64,000 bases of DNA, taken from Casuarina equisetifolia (taxonomy: Eukaryota; Streptophyta; Magnoliopsida; Fagales; Casuarinaceae). This document shows positions 50,350 to 63,079 of the stretch, piece after piece (within the stretch, counting starts at the first letter, position 1; the number at the start of each line of letters is the position of its first letter). The stretch is from the NCBI GenBank assembly GCA_028551475.1, contig CM052357.1:13253931-13317930 (forward strand), written 5' to 3'. Position numbers and translations under genes: made by a program. Below the pieces are notes generated by a model. It was not told the origin of the DNA. It saw only the letters and a program-made list of their open reading frames with translations, and ran no database searches.

Positions 50350-50650
50350 ACTCCTTCCTTGAGAAACTTTTTGAGCATTAATACATGGAACACCAGGTGA
50401 ATCTTGGAGTCAACAAGGAGCTTTAGCTTGTATGCGAGAGTTCTTATCCTTTCTAGGGCCTCAAAAGGCCCGTAATAGCAAGGATTGAACTTTTGGTTAC
50501 ATTTTATCTCTATGGAAAGCTACTTATAAGGTTGTAATTTAAAGAACACAAGATCTCCCACCTTAAATTCACAATTTGTCTACCCCCTTATTATAAACCC
50601 TTTTTATGCAATTTTGTGACTCATCAAGCTTTTGGCTTAGCAATTTAAGT
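50350..50650 (-). pseudogene. Gypsy integrase C-terminal domain
   Basis: The minus strand reads 'CEFKVGDLVFFKLQPYK', 'KFNPCYYGPFEALERI' and 'FHVLMLKKFL', the conserved C-terminal DNA-binding region of plant Gypsy integrases. Upstream it stops at the LINE junction near 50650. Confidence 0.85.
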
Positions 50651-53005
50651 ATGTTGTCGCACCCCTTTAGTAAAAAAAGAACCAATACAAAAGGGTTCCA
50701 CCAATCCTAGTTTCCCAATCATATCATTTAGATCCTCCATGCTGCTCGTCCATCTAGCATTTGGACCAATACATTCATTTTCATGCCTAATTTCACTATA
50801 ATCACCCACCAATAGCCATGGAACATTTACAATATTTGAAGAATCGAAAAGCTTAATATTTGCCTATAACTCTCTACATTTAAATCCCAAGTTGCTTGCA
50901 TAGATAACAGACAAAAAGAAAGGTGGCAAACCTAACTTGTCAATGTGGCAATGAATAATTTGAGATGAAGTTCCTTGAATTGAAAGTTGTAACTTAGACA
51001 ATTTCCATAAAATCTAGATTCTTCCAATATTGGAATGCAAGTAATTATAAGAGTAATTCCAACTAGTAAACATATTATTCATGACAAAATTTGCATTTTC
51101 TTCTTTTACTCTATGCTCTATCAAAATAATAAAATGTGGAATTTGAGATAGTATAAAATTAACAACTTCTCTTTATTTAGAGCATTTATTAAGGCCTCTC
51201 ACATTCCAAGATAAGATATTAAATGGTCTGGAGGTTTTTCCCCCTTCTCTACCACATCAAAGTTATCAAGAAGATTTGAAAGCTCATTATAAGTGGTTTG
51301 ATTTTGACTAGCAAGTTAAACAAAGTTTTTTTATGAGATAATTTTATAATCATTATCCTTTTTCTTTCTAGGAGTTTTCTTCTTACTAATAATAGGAATA
51401 AATTCAAAGTTTGTATTATTTCCTTAAGAGATAGAAGAAACAACACAAGGCCTAAAAGCAATAGCCTGAACAATATTGTTTTCCTTAATTGCATGAGTAT
51501 TTACTTGACTCATTATAGTTGCAAATGCGACTTGAACATCTTTTTTTATTATTATTTACCTATGGTATTGGTACTTAGGAAAGGCCCACACTCTTTTTGA
51601 GGTTCCATATATTTTTCTTGATAATGCAATCCTTATGACCAAAGCAATGACATTTCTTACATTTAGGAGGGATCCAACCATATTCCACAATAATCTCAAA
51701 CATCTCATTATTACTCATATTAACAGCAAAATTTTGAGGAAACTTTATCAATATCCCATTAGAATACAAACTTTGGCATATGATAATCAAAGCTTTTGTT
51801 CAGTAGCTTTGTCCATATATAAAGGTTTACTTAACACAGTACTAACATGGCTCATACTAATCTTTTTTTATAATGCATGGTGAACATTAAACAATTTAAC
51901 CTAAATGGGAACAACATATATTTTGGCCTTTTCTAATATGATACAAGGATGCCATTTTTGGAGAAACAAAGGTTTACCCGCTATGTTCCATACTCTAATT
52001 TTCATTACTTCTTTTATCTTATGAATATTAGAAAACTGAAAGAAAAAAAAAATCATCCTCATTAGCAGAAATATCTAGTAAGTTATCTTTACCCCACAAC
52101 TTTTCAATAATTCCTTTCATTGCATAATATGAAGTACTGACATTCAAAAAATAACCTACAAGACAATTAGTAAAATGATTTTTACCTTCCTTAATTGCTT
52201 TTAGAGGGGGTGTTGCAACAATTCCCTTTCCCTTCTCAATAAGGGGTAGGTAATCTAATTTAGCCATTTGATTTATTGTTCCCATGGCTATTTGTTTCTA
52301 GGGCATTCCAACATTACTTGTAGATACAATAGATTGTGAGCTATCCACATTAGGTATCACTCCTTGCTTCTGACTTTGTCCTATGTTGTTTACTTTATCA
52401 TTTATAGTAACTTGGGAAGTAATTTCATCAAAAACTACCTTATATAAATTATTTAGACAAGAAAAGGTATCAAAGGTACCTAATTTCAAGACATCCAATG
52501 GTTCAAGTATAGTCCCTTCATTGTATGATTGGGGCATAGCTATTCCAATTTGCACCTTAGATTTTAAAGATTTAGTTCATATTTTTCCACTTTTAGCACC
52601 CAACATTGAACCCAAGCCAAGGGAGCTAAGGGCTTATCTTCGAGTAAATATAGGTTTTGGACAAATTTGGTTGATAACTTGTACCATATGCTAAAACCTT
52701 AAAATAGTCTAACTGATGTTTGAAGGTAAAAGCAATGGAACCTTCATTCATTGTCTCCCACATTTAAAGCCACTAGCAGGGTTTATAAGTTAAGTTAGCA
52801 CTTGTGTGAGAGAGAAAGCGAGGCTATTAAGAAAAGTGAGATATGGGAAGGCTTGGGAAAAAATTGGAAAGAGAAAACCAAAAAGGGGAAGAGAATGGTG
52901 GAAGGAAGGAAGATGGTGGGGGAAGAAAATTTTGGCATAAAAGAAAAAGAAAAGAAATTAGGAGAAGAAAGGATAAAGGAGATGGCCGTGGGGGAAAAAA
53001 TAAAA

Positions 53006-53036
<31 letters not shown>

Positions 53037-53250
53037 GAAGGGGGATGGGAGGGGCTTTAAGCCCATGGGATTCAAACACCTTGAGCCTCCATTAATTGAT
53101 GGTGGTGAAGGCTTCGACAGCTCATTTTTCCTGTTAGAAGGCCATTGACAGTAGGTTTGGGTTTTAAGGATTTGGGTGTTGGTGGCTTGTTTAAATAAAA
53201 TGTGTACTTAAAAAAAATGATATATGTGGGGTCTTGAAGCTATTGGCTCA
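50650..53250 (-). mobile_element. LINE (L1-type) 5' fragment inside the Gypsy element
   Basis: On the minus strand the order is a CT-rich leader (53160-52720, with a GA/CT run at 53008-53037), ORF1 with a DUF4283-type domain (52285-52028, 'FTNCLVGYFLNVSTSYYAMK'), a zinc knuckle ('PPKCKKCHCFGHKDC' near 51670), then the start of an endonuclease ('SWNVRGLN' near 51195, ending with 'NDMIGKLGLVEPF' near 50710). Reverse transcriptase and the 3' end are absent. Retaining the 5' part and losing the 3' part is the reverse of ordinary LINE truncation. Confidence 0.8.
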
Positions 53251-53252
53251 CT

Positions 53253-53435
53253 TCATTCTTTGAGGGGAATTCTATGATTAAATTCTCTTATAAAGGAAAG
53301 TCCATTTGGCTCTTTAAATAAGAACTTATACCCCTTTAATATTTTCACTAACCTTTCACTTGATTTATTCCACATCTTTATCTCTAAAGAGTTTAACCAA
53401 TTGTTAGAAAACTTTAGATTATTCTGTCTCTCCAT
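53253..53435 (-). pseudogene. Gypsy RT N-terminal fragment
   Basis: The minus strand reads 'LFKEPNGLSFIREFNHRIPLKE', corresponding to the conserved entry of Gypsy RT ('EPKGLPP..R..DH.I.LK' in the family). It breaks off at the LINE junction. Confidence 0.8.
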
Positions 53436-53829
53436 AATACAGTTCTACACAGCTTGTACCTACACTTACAGCCTAAAACCTTCGTGCCTCAACTCCTTAC
53501 GGTACTTGTTTTAATCCACCAACATGCTTTCTCCTTTCTTTATACTTTGCAAAGTTACTAGCTTGCCATCAACCTTGAGAACCATTTGCATTAACTCAAA
53601 GTCCCATAAAACCGAGCCCAATGTCTTAAGCCATTATGCTCTTAGCACAACTCTTGTCCTTGGCATATATACATCACATATGAATCCAATTTCATTGTTA
53701 TCCCTTAAACTATTAGAACTAAATCTTTACATAAACCTTCACTCTTCTTCTTCTCACCATTTGCTACCACAACCTCCAAATCTTTTCCTTCTCGTATCTT
53801 TAGCCCCAATTTTCAAGCTAACTACACAC

Positions 53830-55262
53830 TTACAAAGTTATGCGTGCTACCAGAATCAATCAATACATATATCTTGTTTGTCTCCCCTCTTAGTGTCCCT
53901 TTTACTTTCATAGTTTGGGGTATAGTAGAACCTTGTATTGAATTTAATACCTTGGGGAGTTTCCTTATTCTCATCTTGATCAACTTCCATTGCTAATATT
54001 GCACTATCACCTTCATCACTTTCATCTTCCTCTCCTATTAAAAGGAATAACTTTTTTTTTTTACAATGATGGCCAACCATATACTTTTCATTCACAAATG
54101 AAACACAATCCTTTTTCTTTTCTTTCTTGTATTTCCCTTGGCCTTAGCCTCTTATTAGAAGTAGAGTTTCCCTTACTCTTACCCTAATTTACAGTTACGT
54201 TTTTTGAACTCTTTTGGTTAACAAACCTCTACTTTTTGCTCACAACGTAGTCATCCTCCCACAAGTATGCCAAACCTATAACATTCGCTAAATCATATAG
54301 TTTCCTAGACTACACTTCCTTCATAAGACCTTCTCTTAATCCAACTAAAAAGAATATTATCTCTTACTCATCATTCAAATATGGAGTTCTAAGGAGGAGT
54401 TTCATGAACCTTACTTCATATTCCTTCACTGTGTTGGTTTGCTTGAGCCTGATTATGTCTAAAAGGCGCTAATGGCCTATAACGCCTCAATAGTTCTGTT
54501 GTCAATTAGGGCCAAGTAATTAGTCTTTTTTCTACCTTTCTTTGCAATCATTCAATGCACATCTAGGCTTCTTTTTCTAAGTTTCATGTTGCAATATTTA
54601 CTTTATCCATTTTCAGAGTGCCATTAAAATGGAAGAATTGGTTTGCTCTATTAATCCACCCTTGTGGATTAGCACCCCTTGAGAAACAAGGAAATCAAAG
54701 TTTACACCATTTTTTCTTTGCAAGACTTAGTTTCCCCTTTGTTCAAAGTTTCTATTTTCATCTCTATCATCATCATACAACTCTCTATACCTCTTCTCCT
54801 TAAACCAATTATTATGGTCTTGGAACCCCATCATAAACTGTCTATTGTTTCCTCCTCCACCTCTGCATTGTTCTCGGTTAAAGTCATGTTCCTCTTTATG
54901 CCAACAATCTCCGGTCCAACAATTGTATTGTTAGAAAGGCCCCTAGCCACTTCCATCATTACCATCCCCAAAAGACTAATTCTAGTCCCAATTGGCTTTG
55001 CGTGTATCTTTTTCTTCTTCCTCTAATTTTTTCCTTTTTATTTCTTTCATCTTAGAGCCCGAATTGGACCTCTCCCTCTCCCCCTGCCCCAATTCTCTTC
55101 TTGCTTCCTGAGGGATATGGGAACTAACTTTTAAAGCTGGTTGATAAACTTTTGTAGCTGATTCTCTTTTAGATCTAGCTTTTCTTCTAGTTATTTCTTA
55201 TGTTAAATGAACCTCTTGTAAAACTCCACATGAATTATAGCAACGTCAGCCATAGCTCTGAT
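53830..55262 (-). pseudogene. Gypsy gag and protease remnants
   Basis: The segment 54095-53856 holds the zinc-knuckle tail ('KYMVGHHCKKKKLFLL') and an acidic linker. The region to 53700 is the protease in broken frames. 54190-55240 is the gag domain ('FGLREDLMKEV' near 54330). Plus-strand ORFs here are shadows. Confidence 0.75.
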
Positions 55263-55269
55263 GCCAAGT

Positions 55270-55648
55270 TGGCACGATCAAGATCTCTAAAACAACTTTA
55301 TGGATGGAATATCTTCAGTAGACTATCTAGACTCCTAAATGGCTTGTTCTTCTTCCTCCTTCTAGCTATGATGAACAATGGAAAGAAACACACAAAGCAA
55401 AAGTAATCCATATCAAAAGGGACATGGCACTTCTGCATCTGTGGGGATACAACATCAAGACATGTAATCAAAAGAGCAGGAAATTAGGGATTTCTATATA
55501 ATCCTTACCCTTGGGTTCTGCCAATAGATCCTGCAGACCTAATATAATTAAACCTAACAAACATCATAAAACCAATAGTCTATTAACATACATACACTTA
55601 CCCTTGGGCCTTACATCCTAAACTATTCCAAAAAATAAGCTTGCAACA
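55270..55648 (-). repeat. 5' LTR of the 49686 Gypsy element
   Basis: 379 bp, ends TGGCACGATC and TTGCAACA on the plus strand, flanked outside by the duplicated CTTTG. Lacks the 57-base block present in the other LTR. Confidence 0.93.
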
Positions 55649-55653
55649 CTTTG

Positions 55654-56620
55654 GACATAAGAAAGCATTTAAACTTGTCAAGAAGTCCAACATATTTTTA
55701 GATTATGGTGTATGGCATGGTCTTTGTAGGAACACCATGAGTAATTACATTTGAAAACCATCTAGGATGGTTTAGAAGTTGAACTAACTTGGAAATGAAG
55801 TTGTACGTTTGAACGAAAGGTTTAGGTTGTGAAAGTTCACAAGCTTTTCTTTGTCTTTCTTAGTTACCCCTTTGTCTATCAAGCAACCACTATAAATTTC
55901 TATAGAGCTAATCCATAAACAACAAGCATATGAATCATTTTAGAACGTCAAACTTCATTGAACTTACATCAAGTATGGTAAATGGTAATAATGATAAAAG
56001 AGAGATGAGCCTATGGATGACCTTAAGTGTACTTGTCTAAGAGAGAAGACAAAAAATGAGTTTTCTAAAGCAAAGCTTTGTTAATCCTATTAAAAAATAA
56101 ATGTAAAACCTATTTGTAAAAGGCTAGGGGGCTATCCTAAATCCCAAACATTAATAAGGCTACACATATGGTTAGACACTTCCAAAATTGGGATGAAATC
56201 CCAACATGTTCCCTTCCCACACCAAGAAGTGATATTCAAGTAATGTAGAAGATTTCTTTAGCTATTAGTCTAGAAGGCCCAAGATAATGCTCTAATACTA
56301 TATTAAAGGCTAGGAGGCCCATTCTAAAATCCATATGTAGAATATGGTAAATTTTAGCCATTAATAAGGCCAAACATATGGTCAAACAATTCTAGTATAG
56401 TCAAAACACATCTCTTTCTCTCTTTTACTTTCCACACTTTATTTTTTGATTAAGATAAATTAGTTTGATACATTTGTTATACAATATTATATAAACATAG
56501 TTAAAGTTTAAGAAAAATAAAAAAGATAACAAAAGACCAATACCTAATTCAACACCTCTTATTACATTGCCATAGTACTTATATATATATGGATATGCAA
56601 CTAGGACTTCATAATAGGGG
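55654..56620. other. Intergenic, repeat-like, no gene
   Basis: Two related phrases ('AAAGGCTAGG.GG', 'ATTAATAAGGC', 'ACATATGGT.A') occur at about 56110-56180 and 56305-56395, suggesting a small local duplication. No coding content. Confidence 0.4.
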
Positions 56621-58760
56621 TAAAGTCTAATCTATAAGCTAATTAAGTCCTTATATGGGTTAAAAAAAAGCATCTTGTGAATGGAACACAAAATTTATTA
56701 ATGTTATCAAAATAGTTGGTTTTAGACAATTGCATCATGACTATGCTTCTCATTAGGAGAGACAGAGATGCATTGATAACTCTATAGTTTATAGAGTTAT
56801 TATTAGCATTTTAAGTAATTTTAATATAGTTTTTATTAGATTATATTTGTATTCAATTATATTTATGTATGTTTTGTTATTATATGCAGTAAACCCAAAA
56901 TAGAAGAAAAATGAAGAAAAGAAGCACAAAACCAAAAGAAAATGAGGAAAGAGAAGGAGAGCTAAAAAGAGGACCTTTGTGCGGGCTTGTAAAGGAGAAA
57001 GGGGCCAAACATTCGATGGGCCTTTGATTGTGCGAAAAAGAAAAAAAGAGAAAAGATCAGGCCTTTGGTTATGACGGGGGGCTTAAGAGACAAAAAAAAA
57101 AAGAATAGGCTTGGAACGAACAAAGAGAGAATATAGGAGAGATTTTGGCAACTAGGACCTCACCAGAAAAGCAGAGGCCATGCGCGACAGCACAGGACTC
57201 TGTAGACACTAGCAGTCTGGCGAAGGCCAACCGTGATGTTCTTTTTCGGTGAGGGCACCTATTCCTAGCCATTCTTTTCCTTTTCCTAGCTAGATTTGAG
57301 TGATTTCTGGTGATCTAAAAGCATATTTGAATTCCTAGAGTGATTTTTGACAGTTCTGTGGTAGTACCGTGCAATTTTATGGCAGTTTCTAGTGAAGAAC
57401 GGCAAACGCCATTTGAGTCTTCTCCACTAGATCTACGCATTTCTATGGTGGATTTATGCGATATTTTTGTAGATCTGCAACCTAGACATCTCAATCTACG
57501 TTTCTGGAAGTTTTTATGAAGACCAGAGGCAAACGACAACGGTGGCGCGTGATGGCATATGTGAAAGCGTGTGATAGCGCATGTCAGCTCCTTTTTCTTC
57601 TATTCTTCAGACAACGTCTTCTTTTCCCCATGATGTGCATATTTGTGCAATCTATTTTGTGATTTAAAGACATTTGATGACAACTTTAATGTTTTTAAAT
57701 CCCATAATGTTTTGTTCATGTTTTTACACTGATTTAACTTGTGTAAATATATTGTCTTAGTTTAGTTTGTTAGAGCTATGATGTAACTTGATTATAAAGT
57801 AGGAATGTTATGATTATTTATGTTATGCAAGATATTTTATGAATGTGAAGTTGCATGTTATGAAGTTTAATGCTTTTAGGTAATTAGTTACTACTTAAAT
57901 GATATGATTTACATGTTTAAGACCGACAGGAGATGACATGTAGTTGTTTCTTATAACATGCAAACATAGATTAATATGGATAGACATATAACATATGATT
58001 TATGTAGTTTTAGGTGTAAACTAGAATATTCATAAATCTTAATGCACTTAGTTCATTTAATTCATGAGTAGAAATACAATGAGTTAATAAGTTAAGTAGG
58101 TTCACTATACCTAGACATAGGATAATGAATAAATTAGGAAATTCCACCATCATATGAGTAGAATTAATCTTGCTAACATAGATGATCTTCATATTTAGTA
58201 ATTAGGTGAAATTGGATACTCTAACATATTTCTTTCATCAAGTTTAGGTTAAATTTAGTTAGTTTATTCAATGTCTTATCATTTCGATTGGCTAGATAAA
58301 CTCTAGAAACTATTCACCTTTAGTACTTAATTAGTTTAGTAAGCATCAGTCTCTGTGGGACGATATATGTACTTATTATTATATTACTTGTTTGACATAT
58401 ACACTTGCATTAAGAATTTCTCCGAACATGCATTCATGATTTTGATTATATATGTGGATGATATATAGGTGAAAGGTAGCAACACCACAAGTATTTCTCA
58501 CTTAAAAACTTACTTGAGCTATACTTTTCATATGAAGGACTTGAAGGAGCTAAAATATTTCCTAGGTGTTGAAATTGCATGTTCATATGATGGTATTTAT
58601 ATTAATTAACACAAATATTTAGTGAAACTAATCTTAAAGGCCAATTTTATCAAGAGCCAAATTACTTGTTATAACTCCTATGAAGCAAAATATTATATTA
58701 ACCTCTAAACAATGTGACAAAATGTTGAAGTACATAAAAAGATCCTTTGTTGACAAATTC
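56620..58760 (+). pseudogene. Copia RT fragment split by a solo LTR
   Basis: The left part (56620-56773) reads 'KSLYGLKKASCEW' and 'VGFRQLHHDYA'. The right part (58434-58760) reads 'IIYVDDI' and 'LKELKYFLGVEIA'. The two parts are in the same frame once the LTR and one TGCAT are removed, with a few stops. Only this middle piece of RT survives; the right part ends at an LTR fragment at 58808. Confidence 0.88.
56774..58428 (+). mobile_element. Solo LTR, 1655 bp, target duplication TGCAT
   Basis: Starts TGATAACTC and ends CCGAACA, with TGCAT on both sides (56769-56773 and 58429-58433). It contains no polymerase genes. It matches the solo LTR at 59806-61402. The long LTR, the TGATAACTC start and the 'CTGTGGGACGATAT' phrase near the end resemble Tat/Ogre-type Gypsy LTRs (inference). 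Confidence 0.92.
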
Positions 58761-58807
58761 TTCTTCATACAAGCGCTTGATAGGGAAATCCATATATTAA
58801 AAGTAAC

Positions 58808-59080
58808 TGTTAGAAAATAAGGGTTTTGCTATGATAAAATCTATTTGTGAATTATTTTTTGAAAAATATTTTTCATGTGCAAGAGAAAATCACGAAAATT
58901 AAAAGGTTTACAAATTATAATAACAATCAATGATACTATAAAGTAGTTGGGTTCTTACATTTCTTTATAAGACATCTCTATAAAGTGACTTTGAGAAATA
59001 TGTTGTATGAATGATGTTGAAAATACATTTGGATATACTTAAGAAAAATGATACTTGGCTTTATGTAATTGTAGGAATGT
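58808..59080 (+). repeat. LTR fragment, same family as 19641 and 12732
   Basis: Begins TGTTAGAAAATAAGGG and follows the first 270 bp of the 19641 solo LTR; shared landmarks are 'AATGATACTATAAAGTA' and 'AAAAATGATACTTG'. The rest of the LTR is missing. Confidence 0.75.
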
Positions 59081-59439
59081 ATTAATCAAAGAGCAAATTT
59101 TGATGATGTAGTCCCTCACGAATGTCATGTAGACCTATGCCATGATCAATAAGGTAGAATATCACCAAAATGTCATGGGGAAGACAACTAGCAAATTCAG
59201 TTTTGTTACAGAGAAATATTCACTTGACACAATAGGTCCAATCATGAGTAAGAATGTTATTGCGAGGGATAGGTTTATGGGGACGAACATAGGCATATGA
59301 CAACTCATTGAAAATCATCATTCAAACTTAGGAAAAACAACACATCATTCAAACTTGGTCAAAATGAAACATTGTTTTTGCTTAAAGTTGGGCAAAATGA
59401 CATGTCGTTTAAAGAGGTCAGCAAGTTAAAAAAATGTGA
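59081..59439. other. Non-coding, no gene recognised
   Basis: Contains repeated phrases 'CATCATTCAAACTT' (about 59318 and 59344) and nothing else identifiable. It may be the degraded gag start of the downstream Copia. Confidence 0.35.
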
Positions 59440-59805
59440 TTTTTGTAGAGAAAAAAAGTCATAAAAAGAAAGAATGTTATCGATTGACAAGTCCATAATA
59501 TGAGTACTATAAGAATTATGGCTATAAGCATAAAGAATGCTACAAACTCAATGGTTTTTCACTTCGGCACAAGAATTATAAGGAAAAAGCTAGGGTGAAT
59601 CTAATGGCAAACAGTTCTGACCACATCTTCATCACCAACATTGATTATCAGTGCTCCATCCATTTCCTAAATGACGATTAAAATCCCTAGGGACATTTAG
59701 TAGGTGTGAGCACCTTCCTTTCAAAATATTGGATAATTGACTTTGGTGCTAGTAATCATATTATTGCTAATGTTCAATGCTCATAATCAATTATTTCATG
59801 TGTAT

Positions 59806-61402
59806 TGATAACTCTATTTTGTATAGGTTATTTTAATTACTTTAGGCATTATATACTATAGTATTTGTTAAAATATATTTTCATTTGTCTATATTTATGT
59901 ATAATTTTTTATCTAATGCAACAAACCCAAAATAAGCAAAATTGAAAGAAAAGAAGCAAAAGAAGAGAAAGAAAACAAGCCAAATAGAAGAAGGTAGCTA
60001 TGCATGTGGAACTCATGTGAATGGAGGCATCTATTATTGAACAGAGGGAGGGGAAATAAAATCATGTAGGTAAACGAGAAAAGGATGAGAGAAAAGCATG
60101 TGAGTAGTGTATCATCATGAGAGCAAAAGCAAGAAAAGGACGATAAGGGAGCTTTTTGGAGCTTAAAGGTGACATGCAATAGCATGCATCTCAAGCAAAA
60201 AGCACACTAGTTAGCGACAATCCATCGTCAATGTTCTATTTCAACAAGAAACCCACCACATTTCTTGCCACTATTTTCCACCTTCCAACCATTTCTAGAC
60301 ATTTTCCAACAAGGAGGAAGTGGATATATTCTCCTAGTGTGATTTCCAATGTTTCTATAGGTGTTGTTGGGCAATTTCATGGAAAATTTTGGTGAGAGAC
60401 AATGGATGCCGACTAAGGATTTTGTTAGATCTATGCCTTTCTAGGATGAATCCACACAATATTTTTATAGATTGGCACTCCAATGGTCATACCTGACAAT
60501 TTCTACATTTTTTGTGAAGAGCAATGGTGGCACGTGGCGGTGGGGCATGAAAGTGCATTTCAGCTTGTTTTCTTCCCCTCTTCTAGATAGCTCATTTTCA
60601 TCCCTTTGATGTGTAGATTTATGCAATCTTTTTTATGAATTGAAGACATTTTGGTGATAACTTTTGTATTTTTAATTTACATAATATTTTGTTCAATTTC
60701 TTGCATTATTTTTGTTTATGTAAATAATATGTATTAGCATATTGTTAGAGCTACGATGTAACTTGATTATAATGATATGAATATATGATTATTGTGCTTT
60801 GTGAGATATTCTATAAATGTGAAGTTGCATGTTACTGACTTTAATGTATTTGAGTGATTAGCTACCATTAAGATAAGTTGATTTCCACGTTAGAGACTGA
60901 TAAGAAATAACATGTAATTGCTTTTTGTAATATGGAATCATAGATTAATATGGATAGACATATATCATATGGTTTGTGTGACTTTAGGTGTAAACTAGAA
61001 TATTCAAAAATCATAATACAACTAGAATATTCAAAAATCTTAATGCACCTAGTTAATTTCAATTTACATGTAAAATTACAATGAGTTAATGAATAATGAA
61101 TAAATTAGAAAATTTTGTTATCATATGAGTAGAATCAATCTTATAAGCATAAATGATAGACATTCGTACCTAGTAATTAGGTAAAATCGGATGTTCTAGC
61201 ATGTTTTGTTAATCAAGTTTAGGTTAAATTTAGTTATTTATTTCATGTTTTATCATTTCGATTTGTTAAATAAACTATAATAATTGTTTACCATTAGTAA
61301 TTAGTTAGCTTAGTAATCACCAATTTCTATGAGACGATATCTTTACTCATCATTATATTACTTGTTCAACATGTATACTTGTATGTAGAATTTCACTGAA
61401 CA
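59806..61402 (+). mobile_element. Solo LTR, 1597 bp, target duplication TGTAT
   Basis: Starts TGATAACTC and ends CTGAACA; TGTAT flanks both ends (59801-59805 and 61403-61407). It is homologous to 56774-58428 throughout. It lies in the protease region of the Copia element. Confidence 0.92.
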
Positions 61403-61889
61403 TGTATCTAGATATAAGAAAGTTAAATTTTCTAATGATAATAGTGCATTGATTACACATACTAGTCACACCCACATATCTAGACACTTGAAATTGAAAA
61501 ATGTCAAATACTCACCAAATTTAAGTTTAATTTACTCTTAACATCCAAATTTTGCCATAAGAATAATTGTCACATTATCTTGTTTTGATTTTTGTGTATT
61601 TTAGGATTTCTTCATAGGTGAAGTCAAAGGATTGGATAGAATATGAAATGGGCTTTATTATTTTGAAGCATGTCCTAATAAAAAAGATGTTAGACAACTT
61701 TCTAAGCATGGTCCATTTTCTGCAAACACATTGTTAGTGTGTGATTTTTCAAATTTAAACTCCGGCATTGTAGGCTTAGACATATGTCAATGCAAAATTT
61801 TTAATTTTTAAATTAATTTAAACTTTGCAAAAATACTATATCTAAACCTTGCATGATTTGTCTACTTACAAAACAAACCCAAAATCCTT

Positions 61890-62540
61890 TTCCCATGCAC
61901 GATCACACAATGTAATGGATTTTTGACTTGATTCATGTAAATGTTTAGGGACCATATCATCTCCCTAACTGCAATGGATCGTACTATTTTCTCACTCTTG
62001 TACATGATTTCTCTTATGGAACATGGATGTTGCTATTGAAAGTCAAGAGTGAAACTTTTTCATGATTGGAAGAATTTCTCAATATGACGAGGCATCAATT
62101 CAATGTAGAAGTCAATTGCATTAGCTTTGACAATGCCTCTAAGTTTTTCAATCAACATAGAAAATAATTATTTTCATCTCGTAGAATAATTCATGAAAGT
62201 TCTTATGTGCATACACCTCAATAAAATGGTGTAGTAAAACAAAAACATCATCACCTCTTAGATGTTGTACAAGCATTGAAAAATTTCAAAGTTTGATGCA
62301 TGGTAAATTTTGGAGAGAGTGTATACTCATAAAACCTATCTTATCAATAGGATGTCATCCTTAATCTTGCAAGGAGTCACCTATTTTGAAAAATTATATG
62401 AAAAACCATAAAAAAATCTCTCATCTTAAGGTTTTTGGATGTATATGTCATGCCACCACTATAAGGCCTAAGGATAAATTTGCCCCATGAGCGACACCTA
62501 GTATTTTTATAGGATATGCTCATAGTCAAAAGGGCTATCA
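61890..62540 (+). pseudogene. Copia integrase of the right-edge element
   Basis: The plus strand reads 'LIHVNV*GPYHLPNCNGSYY', 'RIIHESSYVHTPQ*NGVVKQ' and 'LKVFGCICHATTIRPKDKFAP'-like pieces in broken frames, the same motifs as in the element at 83-1165. Stops disrupt all frames. Confidence 0.82.
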
Positions 62541-63079
62541 GCTATATGATGTTAAAAGCTGAAATTTTTTTATAAGTCAAGATGTGTGATTTTATAAGTA
62601 TATTTTTCATTTTTCACATTTAAAGCCTAAATTACAATCTACAATGTAGGTACCTTTAGTTGAACTTACTCTTAGGGCCCTTGGACCACCACATCATAAG
62701 CCATTCATCAAGACACCACCTTCATTCCTTACTTTTGATGACTCTTCACTTAAGCATGTTGAGACCACCAACTCACCTCCATTCACATGCACTCCTATAC
62801 AGTCACCACCATAAGCTAATCCATATGATGTCTTCTCTGATGATGACATTGACCCTACACCTAATGAACCACCTCAGGTTTCACCTCCACTAATTCCCTG
62901 ACCATCCACTTAGGAAATCCGACCACCACTTTGGTTGAACAACTATGTTTGCCTTACCATTCACACTATAGAGAGTTGATCATCTATCTGTCGTTTGTCT
63001 GCCTACATCTCCTATGACAATCTTTCCTTACACTATCTACACTTCATTGCCTCCATCTTGGTTGATACTAAGCCACTTT

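Larger units (their letters stand above)
49686..55648 (-). mobile_element. Minus-strand Ty3/Gypsy element, target duplication CTTTG
   Basis: Direct LTRs at 49686-50121 and 55270-55648 flank minus-strand gag, protease and the start of RT on one side, and the integrase C-terminus on the other. CTTTG is present just outside both ends (49681-49685 and 55649-55653). The primer site TTGGCATCAGAGC (minus strand) abuts the 5' LTR, and a purine tract AAGGGGGAAATAAG precedes the 3' LTR. Most of RT, RNase H and the integrase core is gone, and a LINE fragment lies in that place. Confidence 0.94.

Noticed and set aside
52795..53148. Overlapping charged or Ser/Leu-rich ORFs around a GA repeat
   Set aside because: Low-complexity GA/CT sequence in the LINE leader gives open frames on both strands by composition alone.
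62660..62893. His/Leu-rich plus-strand ORF
   Set aside because: It is the out-of-frame reading of the Pro-rich linker between Copia integrase and RT.
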